Below, in pieces: positions 44,471 through 56,400 of a DNA stretch of 64,000 nucleotides. The notes under the pieces were generated by a model that saw only the letters and a list, made by a program, of their open reading frames with translations, did not search any database and was not told the origin of the DNA. The DNA comes from Bolinopsis microptera (Eukaryota; Ctenophora; Tentaculata; Lobata; Bolinopsidae): positions 496,001 to 560,000 of the forward strand of contig NC_087082.1 of the NCBI RefSeq assembly GCF_026151205.1, in the 5' to 3' direction. The translations under genes and the position numbers were made by a program. How positions within the stretch are numbered: position 1 is the stretch's first letter; each line of letters starts with the position of its first letter.

Positions 44471-47400
44471 CTCGTCCCCGTTCGGAAGATCTCTGTGCAT
44501 GTAATGTTTTCCTAGTGTATGTAATGTTATTTTAGTTTTCACCTTTCGCTGCTGTGCCTCTTGGTCTGCTTTCTGTAAGAGTATTGATTAGGGGGCCAAT
44601 AATATTTGCTGTGATGGTTAAATCAGCTAACAAAGTGAAAAATTGCTATTATCCTCCAAAACAGATTCCATTTTACTCTTTGTAAATTACCAGTTCACGT
44701 TACGGTCATCCCAATTCATTGATCGTCATTTTAATTTAATATTGAATATTCAAAATCGACAACCGAATGCCTGGTTCCAACTATGCCTTTTGATAGTCGG
44801 CAGTCGCCCTCGGTACCCATTTTGATTTACCTGTTTAGCTCTGAATGTGACATAATTCTCGTGAATCATCCTCAACATGTATTCCAGGAACTCCAGAACA
44901 GTAAAAATGCTCGCCCCCAGAAAGAGACCCAATACCCCACCAATATCTCCTGATAAACGCATTTAGTTTTACACACTGCTAATTTAGGACTTAAAGTTAA
45001 AATATTCATACGATCTGATGCTCATCATTAGCAAACATAACGACAATTTGATAATTTGACAAAATGTTTTGCAATTTCAGTATCAGCACCCCTGACCCCC
45101 TTCTGAGTAAAGCAGTATCACTCAATTAAGGCAATCAGAACAAACTGCCTTGTCTGTTGTCAGGTACTTAAAGAATATATTTACATGATCTCAACTTAAA
45201 TACATGATTATATAATTAATGGAAACAAAATTGTTACTAACCGAGAAGGTTTCCAAAACCATAAGAAATAACTTGATTGATAGTGTGTTTCTCAATTGAG
45301 GGGAAACTAATCTTTAAAATCACTATGTTCTTCTTTACCATCTCAGTAATAATTTTGCTCTTTATTTCGTTTACTCCTAAAAATAGGGATGTTGTAATGT
45401 TCATGTATTATTCCTGAACGTGATTCAGTGTTTCACTTTCATAATCTAAAACATTATTTTGCATTCATTCATCGACACTCAAGAATTTATCGGATCTAAT
45501 GGATCCCGTTGACAAATTATTGCTTTGGTTGACAGGAATTTGTTTCGCCACCGTGTGACGCTCATAGTCCTGCCTGCTGCATGACTAACGAATAAATCGC
45601 TCGCCCAAATTTTTAAAAGTCTTGTCAGCACTTGTGAAATCTTTAAATAGGCATATATATTTTACCAAAACCCATAATTAATTGGGTAGAGTGGACTGAA
45701 ACTTAGAGCAATCGAAAGTTATTAAAATTCGTAAGGCCGTGAATGAATGGGAAAAGCGAGCGATCGATTTTATTATCGGTATCATTTTGCATTTGCAGAC
45801 GGTCATTGAAATTAAAATCATTTCCTTTTGTTTGGGAAAGAGAGACACTGGCAGCGGTCCACTCTACCCAACTATGGGTTTAATTAAATTGGTCAAATAT
45901 CATCTATTTTTGATTAATGTCGGGGTACTTAACAACTTTACAAAGTCGAAACTGATAATTTCATTAATAAGGAGGTAATTTCAACGATTTCGAAATTTTA
46001 CCTTTGAAAAAATTTCCTTGTGTTTAGGTAAGCATATCTGTCGATAACTATCTGACATGAATGTGCCACTTTATACTCATTCAAGTTAGCATTAAATTCA
46101 TATATAAAACCATTTCACTATCGTGGGAAAGCAGCTAATCTAATCGAAATCACAAATGAGCAAAATTCTCACCTTTCGCTCGTGGCCGTGCAAACTTTGA
46201 GCGTTTGTTTGTTGTTGCGTGCGCATCCAATATTGAATCACCGTAAATTTTTGCATATTGGTATTTTATATATAGTTTAAGAAGCATGCAAAGTTTTAAA
46301 AGATTTCAAAATTGTAAAAATAGCCATTTTCAGTGATTTTAGCAATTTTTTAGCAAATCGGGCGTGTCCCCACGTGTGCTTTTTGATTTTTAACTTTTAA
46401 ACTAGCCTAGTGTAAAATATAGACCTATAGGAAGCAGAACTGAGCTCCACGACCCAAGGGATGGCCCAACACCGGAGAATACTAAATCACAAAATGGGTG
46501 TTTTTATAAAATTATTCTTCAAAAAAGGACTAACTTCAATGACAATAGCAAATAATATTAATAATATCTTTATGAAGGAGCAAAAGCTAAAAAAACTTGT
46601 TGGTAAATTTTCAGAATGCTCGAAGAATTATTTAACTTCAATAAGTGCTCAAATTTTGAATAAAAGTACTCCTTAATGGTGTAAAATCGATTTTGTAACA
46701 ACTTTAAGTTGTCAAAAATCAAATTTAAAAAACGGTTAATTTAATATATAATCAAGAGTGTTATAAGTATAAAAGAGTGCTGGCGCGTATTTTGCGCAAA
46801 TTTCTTAAAAACCTCCAAATAACTATTTCTTATAATTCTTTTCATCTTTTACATTGAATTAGATTGTATTGAACTTATAATATGCCTGCTTAACGACTCT
46901 ATATGAGTCTTAATGCCTGGAAAAACAGTAAAGGGGGTATACTAGTATATAGGGGGTAAATATGTAGTACTAGTAGAGTGAGTATAATGGCAGCGGTCGT
47001 GCTTGCCAGCACTGTGATGAGCACTTTGAACTTTCACAAACCGTCAACGAAAGACATGTTTCTTTTTTCGTTGTCTGTATTTGCTCTGGAGATATTTTCA
47101 AATCGATCCTTAACTTTTGATCTAACTGGTCTCTTTTTCGTTTCTTCTTTCTTTTTTCTTACTTCCTCCATTTTCTTTGTTACTTCATTTTCTAATCGAT
47201 GTCGGTACTCTTGCCATAACCTCTGCGTTCATTTCATAATGATAAACCAATAAAATGAAAAAAGTAATAGATTTGGCAGAGTTAAAAAAGAAATAGTTCC
47301 ATAATGCCCGAAAATAAAGAAATGAACCCTAAACTCACTTGAATAAATCTATCAGAGAGCAGGGAACTAGACACGCTGTATTCGTACTCCTTGACGTTGC

Positions 47401-50400
47401 ATGCTTTATCACATTTACAGCGTGATGCTCTGATCGTCGTGTTCTTGACTAAACAGTTTTAAAATTGCAGCAAAATTAAATAAAGGTATTTCGTGATATG
47501 AGAGTATTTAGCGGCCGAAAACAATATCCAGTAAATGTATCATTTATTGTTATATTTCTGAACCCTAGAGCGTAAAGTGATAGTCATATAATTGATAAGG
47601 AGAGATAAAGAACAACAAAACAATTAACAACAGATACTCACGAATTTGCTGGAGAGTTGTCACTACGCAATTATACATGTTTTTCATGGTACACAGTTTG
47701 GTGTTTGTATCAGTGTCACCTGCAGAACCTATAGTAGGAACAAAAGTTAAGAGACTGCACGTGTGCTGATGGCGCGTGTTTAGACTCCACGTGTTTAGAC
47801 TACACGTGTTTAGACTGCACGTGTTTAGACTACACGTGTTTAGACTGCACGTGTTTAGACTACACGTGTTTAGACTCCACGTGTTTAGACTGCACGTGTT
47901 TAGACTACACGTGTTTAGACTACACGTGTTTAGACTGCACGTGTTTAGACTACACGTGTTTAGACTACACGTGTTTAGACTACACGTGTTTAGACTACAC
48001 GTGTTTAGACTACACGTGTTTAGACTACACGTGTTTAGACTACACGTGTTTAGACTCCACGTGTGCTGATGGCACGTGTTTGTTCTTAGCACCATTACTT
48101 GGCCTTGTGAAAATGTGCACAAGAATGGACCTGAGATACAGTTTCAAAGTTTGAAACTGTATTTGAGATGGAGAGTGGGCCCTGGCCGCTCTTACTTTGC
48201 ATTGTGTTTACTTGAGCGATAAAGAAGACTTCCTTGTGTTCCAGATGGACTATTGAATGTGTTTAATAATCCTGTTCCTTTTACGGAAGGCGCCTGAATT
48301 GACAAAATCACGAAATCTTTGTCTCTATACTTCTTTTTCTAACTATAAATGAGATTTCCCCCAATTTTATATCTTGATCAGTCAATATTCACGTTCGCTT
48401 ATTTCAAACATTTGAGACTCATGACACTGTTTTCTAAAGCCCCTCTCCCCCTTTACCCCCCCCCCCCCCTTAACCCCCCCCCCCTTTACCCCCTGTATAA
48501 GTGCTGATCACAATTACATATCTACTCAGAAAAAAATGATAAAGCCTAAAGGTAGGGACGGAAAAACAAATGGTGGTGTATATATGTCTGGAAAACTTAA
48601 GACAAATTCATATAATTGCGTTATTACACGAATTACACACTTATTTCACAAAATGAAAGTTTATTATACATTCGGCAATTCTTACTAAGCTTCACATTTT
48701 TACCATCATGTCATATCTACTTCTACTTTTACTTTGAGGTCTACACGAACATCCTTTTACCCATGCCAAGGACTGATTCATCATTCAACCCCCGAACATT
48801 ATTTTCGAGCCACACAAGCCACATTCCCCTAAAATTATTGTAATCTGAAAGATATATTGCAATTCGATTGTGATAGCTTGATTTGAAAACCTCTGATTGA
48901 TCAATTGATCGCTCCAATCCCAAGGTTCTTGGGCCAGATATATTCTAATGTACCGTCACAATAGTGACTTTAAATAAATAATACAACTAAAAATACCAAA
49001 TGTCTCGTACCCCTCCCCCTTTAACGTACCTTCTTTAAAAGGAACACAATCGCACATTTGGATTATGTAGGTCCTAAAACATTTATTAATGCATGTAGAG
49101 GTTCTGTACTGATCGTCCTGCACACAGTCCCCCTGTCCGTAGGGTTCTTTCAGCAAATACGTCTGAAAAATATAGTACTTAGTGCCCTGCTACTAGAGTA
49201 CTTAGTGCCCTGCTACTAGAATACTTAGTGCCATTCTGCTAGAGTACTTAGTGCCCTGCTACTAGAGTACTTAGTGCACTGCTACTAAAGTACTTAGTGC
49301 CCTGCTACTAGAGTACTTAGTGCCCTGCTACTAGAGTACTTAGTGCCCTGCTACTAGAGTACTTAGTGCCCTGCTACTAGAGTACTTAGTGCACTGCTAC
49401 TAAAGTACTTAGTGCCCTGTTACTAGAGTACTTAGTGCCCTGCTACTAGAGTACTTAGTGCCCTGCTACTAGAGTACTTAGTGCCCTGCTTCTAGAGTAC
49501 TTAGTGCCCTGCTACTAGAGTACTTAGTGCCCTGCTACTAGAGTACTTAGTGCCCTGCTACTAGAGTACTTAGTGCCCTGCTACTAGAGTACTTAGTGCC
49601 CTGCTTCTAGAGTACTTAGTGCCCTGCTACTAGAGTACTTAGTGCCTTGCTGCTAGAGTACTTAGTGCCCTGCTACTAGAGTACTTAGTGCCTTGCTGCT
49701 AGAGTACTTAGTGCCCTGCTACTAGAGTACTTAGTGCCCTGCTACTAGAGTACTTAGTGCCCTGCTACTAGAGTACTTAGTGCCCTGCTACTAGAGTACT
49801 TAGTGCCTTGCTGCTAGAGTACTTAGTGCCCTGCTACTAGAGTACTTAGTGCCCTGCTACTAGAGTACTTAGTGCCCTGCTACTAGAGTACTTAGTGCCC
49901 TGCTACTGGAGTACTTAGTGCCCTGCTACTAGAGTACTTAGTGCCCTGCTACTAGAGTACTTAGTGCCCTGCTACTAGAGTACTTAGTGCCCTGCTACTA
50001 GAGTACTTAGTGCCCTGCTACTAGAGTACGTAGTGCCCTGCTACTGGAGTACTTAGTGCCCTGCTATTGGAGTACTTAGTGCCCTGTTACTAGAGTACTT
50101 AGTGCCCTGTTACTAGAGTACTTAGTTCCCTGCTACTAGAGTACTTAGTGCCCTGCTACTAAACACGATTATAAAGCGAATGTTTTTGTAAGTGACTTAC
50201 TAGGAGTATAGTTGAATACAAAATTTGAATTAGTACTTAGTGCCCTGTTACTAGAGTACTTAGTTCCCTGCTACTAGAGTACTTAGTGCCCTGCTACTAA
50301 ACACGATTATAAAGCGAATGTTTTTGTAAGTGACTTACTAGGAGTATAGTTGAATACAAAATTTGAATTTGAAAATATTAGGATTTTAAAATCCAGCGTA

Positions 50401-53400
50401 ATGTACCTCTCTGTAGCCAAGTTGAATGAAGTATTGAAGTCCAGGCGAGACGACGAATCCTTTGTTTCCAACGTTACCTGCTTCCAAATGATCGTGGAAA
50501 CTTATCTTGAATCCTTCACTCGGCTCCGTTAGCTTCATCTTGTAGAATGGTGATTTATGTTATTGTAAGATCACTTATATATATTAGTGTAAGATAACTA
50601 ATATAATATATATATGTATATATATATATATACATATATTTATAAGATCTAATCCTTTTATATTTAAGATCACTGTTGGAGTACTAGTAGTGGGGATATT
50701 GAGAAACTGACATTTTGTAACAATTGAGCTATTCAGGTTATGAATGTAATTTTACGCAGTATTTCTGATTTACGATATTCTTATGCCAATGACAACGAAT
50801 CCAGTCCTCAATTTTAATAAATATTAAATATAAGCTGAATCTTACCATTCTGTATTGTGAATTTTGAGCATGCAAGAAAAGTGATAGACCTCCCAGATTC
50901 CCCGGAATTGAAGCGTTTAGGAAACCGTTGGGGTTAATTTTGAAACAGTTGCCTTGGTGTGTAACCTGCCTCTGAAACCAATCATTGCCCATGACAGCCG
51001 AACAGTTTTTGAAACCGATCTTGCAGGTGAAGATGTCTGAATTCAGTGGCCCTCCATCTTTGTAGATTTCATTTAATGTTGTGTTACTTGCTGGGTCATC
51101 TGTAGAAGGATTTTTACAATTTTAAACTTTGCAAAGTTTTCATAGATATCATGGATCAAAAACGTTTATAAAGTTTTGTTAAAGATTTGTTGTAGAGTTC
51201 TCGTGGAGTATCCTTGTTTTACCTTGAATATGTTTTCCATTTGTCAGAATGTCGACAACAGCTTCCTTACCACCCAACAGACCAGAATCTTCCTTTTCAT
51301 ATATCATATTGTATATCTGCCTGAAGGGGTCATTAGAATAAAATGGGGAAAGTCAGAAAGTGGCGACCGCCTCCGCTACCACGCTATACGTGGGGGCGGC
51401 ACCTCCGCTACCACGCTATACGTGGGGGCGGTACCTCCGCTACCACGCTATACGTGGGGGCGGCACCTCCGCTACCACGCTATACGTGGGGGCGGCACCT
51501 CCGCTACCACGTTATACGTGGGGGCGGCACCTCCGCTACCACGCTATACGTGGGGGCGGCACCTCCGCTACCACGCTATACGTGGGGGCGGCACCTCCGC
51601 TACCACGCTATACGTGGGGGCGGCACCTCCGCTACCACGCTATACGTGGGGGCGGCACCTCCGCTTCCACGCTATACGTGGGGGCGGCACCTCCGCTACC
51701 ACGCTATACGTGGGGGCGGCACCTCCGCTACCACGCTATACGTGGGGGCGGCACCTCCGCTACCACGCTATACGTGGGGGCGGCACCTCCGCTACCACGC
51801 TATACGTGGGGGCGGCACCTCCGCTACCACGCTATACGTGGGGGCGGCACCTCCGCTACCACGCTATACGTGGGGGCGGCACCTCCGCTACCACGTTATA
51901 CGTGGGGGCGGCACCTCCGCTACCACGTTATACGTGGGGGCGGCACCTCCGCTACCACGCTATACGTGGGGGCGGCACCTCCGCTACCACGCTATACATG
52001 GGGGCTCATTATTAAACTTAAAGAACAAACGTCCGATAGGTGTATTATCCCGTCTACTCTATATTCGGGGTACAAATTGTTTATTTCGAACTGTTTTACA
52101 GTTTTTAAACTCACTTGAGTTTTTCGTTTTTATCAAGATAATCCTTCCTGATTTTGTTGATATTACACAAGGATATAGTAGGAAAGGGGATTGCTTCAAC
52201 ATCGTCAGATCTTCTTATCTGTGAATTATGAGATAAGAGTCAGATCTTCTTATCTGTGAATTATGAGATAAGATCACTGGATTTCTTCGAGTTCTAACTT
52301 ATGTCATTTAGTTATATGTCAACAGTAACGATATGGAGCTACAGTTGAAAGATAACATTTAGTTAGATGTCAACAGTAACGATATTATATATTATAAAGG
52401 AGCTACAGTTGAAAGATAACAACCAAACCTCAAACTTGGTGCCAGTGGGCCGGGACCTGTAGTCACATATACCCTTGTAACACGTATAAACAGTGTAAAC
52501 CACAGCTGCCAGCCATACCACGAAGAAACAAGCTCGTGAGATTTTCTTTCCTTGAAAGAACAACTTGACCCCGTGTGCTGTGGTGTCCTGGGCGAACTCT
52601 GAGAAACTCTCTACAGCTCCTGTAGAGTATAGTGTAATATAGGGGGGGGGGGGGTGTGCTGTGGTGTCCTGGGCAAACTCTGAAAAACTCTCTACAGCTC
52701 CTGAGGGTGGGCACATCTTTTAGATTCATCTGATTAATTTTTTAGGAAAAGGCTGGTAAAAATAAAAAAGTTTTTTGGAGTCCAGGGTTTTCTATTTTTG
52801 GAATAGAATTTAGAGATCCGTTATTAATTATTTGTGCAATGTATCGAATTTTTGTAAACTATGTAATAGTACCTACAAACATTTTGAATTTAGCATGGAA
52901 AATGTATGTGATCGTCAACAGCACCAAAATGGAAACTGCAAATGTGTAGAGTCATCATGCCAAGTTATACCTTATAGTATACCTTATCGGACGTTATTTG
53001 ACCGGAAATTGCGTGAACGGACCTAATTTGGAACGGATGTTAAAATGAACACTCAATAGGGGCCATCTATTTAGGACGTCCACCAAAATTTAAACGAACA
53101 TTAAAATTAACGGACATTAAAAATAAAATGAACGCTATAAGCGTCTAATTATTGTCCGTTCAAATAAAGTTCGATAAGGTAAACCATATTTACAGCAGGA
53201 AATTAGTGGGAAATTGAAATGGTTGCTTAAACTGTGAAATTATTTGAACTTAGTGAGGAAGGTCGTTATTGAATACGTCGGAGTCAAGTCAGCTGATATC
53301 AGCTATTTTTCATAACCAGGAAACGGTGATAAGTCTACATATCACATTACTAAAAATGTGATAAGTCTACATATCACATTACTGAAAATGTGATAAGTCT

Positions 53401-56400
53401 ACATATCACATTACTGAAATGGTGATAAGTCTACATATCACATTACTGAAAATGTGATAAGTCTACATATCACATTACTGAAAATGTGATAAGTCTACAT
53501 ATCACATTACTGAAAATGTGATAAGTCTACATATCACATTACTGAAGATTGGTTAAAGGGTGTGATCATTGTCATTGGGAAGAAAGGAGACACTTCAGTC
53601 TGCGGGAACAACAGAGGGATCACCTTAAGGTCTACAGCATCCAAGCTTTTTCAGATGATTCTTCTTAAGCACCTCCTGTCTTTAATTTCTGCCTAAACTT
53701 TTCTGCATTTCTGGCTGAGACCAACAAGATCATCAGTCAAGGCGCAGTGCTGCAGAAAGAGATGAAGACGGTCGAGGAAAAGGTCATTCTGGACACCGAT
53801 TATGCTGATGACATGGCTATTATGGACAACTCAGGGGAAGGCCTACAGGAATCAACTGATCTATTAGTTCATTACAGCTCCTACGCTGGGCTCAGAATAA
53901 ATGCAAAGAAGACCCAATGCATGGCTGTAAGCAAGTGCGCCTCTCAGCGACCTTTCATCAAGGATGATTGTATTGAGCTGTCGGTTGAGGGTGAACCCGT
54001 CGAGCAGGTTAGCAACTTTGTCTACCTGGGTGCAACTATCAGTGGGGATGGGACAATCAACAGAGACCTGGATGTCCGTATCCAGAAGGCTAATGGCGCC
54101 TTTCATCAGCTCTGGAACATTTGGAATAGCAGAACTATAAAGACTTCAACCAAGATCAGGATCTATAGGGCTGCTGTCCTCACCATCTTGTTGTATGGAG
54201 CTGAAGTCTGGAACACCACCAAAAAGCAGATGAAACGCTTCGAGGTTTTCCATCAAACCTCCTTGAGAAGGATCCTTAGGATTAAATGGTTCTTTCATGT
54301 GACCAACGACGAAGTTCTTAGGAGGGCTGGCATCAAGTCAGTTGAGACTTTCATCAGTGCTGCCAGGCTACGTTGGTATGGACATGTAGTTAGAATGCCA
54401 GACTCTAGACTACCGAGGTTTCTGTTAAACTGGAAGCCAAATTATGGAAAGAGGTCAAGGGGCAGACCCCGTAAGAACTGGAAGTCCTGCGTACTCGAAG
54501 ATGCTGCTAAGTTTACAGGTGTTGAAAACATCGACAACGACACAACAGAAGCTTTGGCTACCAACCGAGTACAGTGGAGACATATGTTACGCCGCCAACG
54601 CGATGTGTGTGATGCAGGCCACTCCAACGACTAGGAGGAGACCTTACCATGTAACATGTATGTGTATGTATGAAAATGTGATAAGTCTACATATCACATT
54701 ACTGAAAATGTGATAAGTCTACATATCACATTACTGAAAATGTGATAAGTCTACATATCACATTACTGAAAATGTGATAAGTCTTCATATCACATTACTA
54801 AAAATGTGATAAGTCTACATATCACATTACTGAAAATGTGATAAGTCTACATATCACATTACTGAAAATGTGATAAGTCTACATAAGGACAAACAGATTG
54901 AAGGAGTCGCGTACGTTACGGCACGTGCTAATTTTATACATTTATTTTCCCTAAGAGATGAGTTTCAGTTGATGTAAACGCCAAGTCACGTGAAATAGTA
55001 AGTTTAATTTCTCATCACTAGCAGGGCACTAAGTACTCATGTCTCACTGACCATTCTTTACGGATATAGATTAATGAGTGACTCAATGCTAATGTTCTAT
55101 AATTTGTAATGAATACAATTTCACAATTTTGTAAGAGAATTTAATTTTTGTTGTTGAATCTTGGTATTATTAGAAGATCGGGGTAAAAGTATTAAGTATT
55201 AGTAAGTTAGTTAGTTATGTTTACCACGACTTATACATTGGACATTGTGTGAACGGACATAATTTTGAACGAACATTAAAATTAACGCTCAAAGCCAAGG
55301 GTATTAAAAACCATTAAAAATCCCAATGAACTGAACGTTCAAAGCAAATAGTCCACGAGGGTACTAGTGTGAATTGCTCCCTATACAAAACATTTTATCG
55401 TATTCATGAATTATAAATACTAGCAGAAACCCGTCTAACCATAAAGTGGTGTCAAGATAAAACAATATTTATTTATTTTGTGATTTTTACACCACTAGAG
55501 GGTCCAAATTTCGTGGGACCTAAAAGTAAAGTTATTATTTATTGGCCAATTTTTTATTTCTTCATACTGGTCAAAAGGCAGTAAAAATATTCGACCGCAC
55601 GTAAAAAGTTTCGATGGTATATCTCTCACGGTTTTCGTGAAAAGTTGTGTTAAAGTTGTGTCAGTAAAATGATAATACATATATATCGTCTCGCTTTATA
55701 GAAAGTAAGATAAATATTCTGAATTGATTAAAGGTAATTTTATCACAAGTGAAAATATTGGGAACAGATTTAAGCAGGCTGTAGGCTGCAGGGTGGTGTC
55801 TGAGGTTGAACTCGTGCTGATTGTAAAATCTAGTTTACTGAGGTTAAAACCTTTTTTTGAAATACTAGAGAAGACTTGTGAAAATGAAAAATTCACAAAA
55901 GTTTCACGACTTGAGAATATGAACGACTTGTAAATATGCAAAAATGTCAAAGGAACTGTAAAGCTATAGGAACTGTAAAACTTGATTTAGGTACTGGTAA
56001 TACTTTTCCTAGGTTGAACTTGACACTTGTCAGCGAGTATATTAAGATTAAACTTGTTTTGGTTTGTCACCATGCAGCAGCTGTCGGGAATCCTGTCAGT
56101 CTAGCTTTCGAAGGATTAACAGAACTTAAGCTTACGTGAGTTTTGTACGCCGACCTTTTGCACAATCTGTTTAAATCTACGAGTAGTATCTTTACGACCT
56201 GGAACTATTACAGAGGTCAGAATGAAACTAACTAATTGTCATAATATGGGACTTTTCAACTTACATCTGTTTATAATTAGATGACACTTGCACCGAGTGA
56301 GCTAAATCGCTCTACTCCCGGCCACTCTACTATCACTCTACCACCGGCCACTCTAATATCACTCTACCCCCACTATAATATCACTCTACCCCCCACTCTA

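Noticed and set aside
46461-46676. 71-codon plus-strand ORF
   Set aside because: Lies in a channel intron and has no features of a gene.
47565-48122. 185-codon SLNTC-repeat ORF and the opposite-strand FRLHV repeat
   Set aside because: 15-bp minisatellite read on both strands. The only real coding part nearby is the channel exon 47642-47728.
51176-52224. Three overlapping 250-290-codon ORFs in all plus frames
   Set aside because: The 32-bp array has no stop in any frame and its period rotates the frame; the region is an intron of the minus-strand channel gene.
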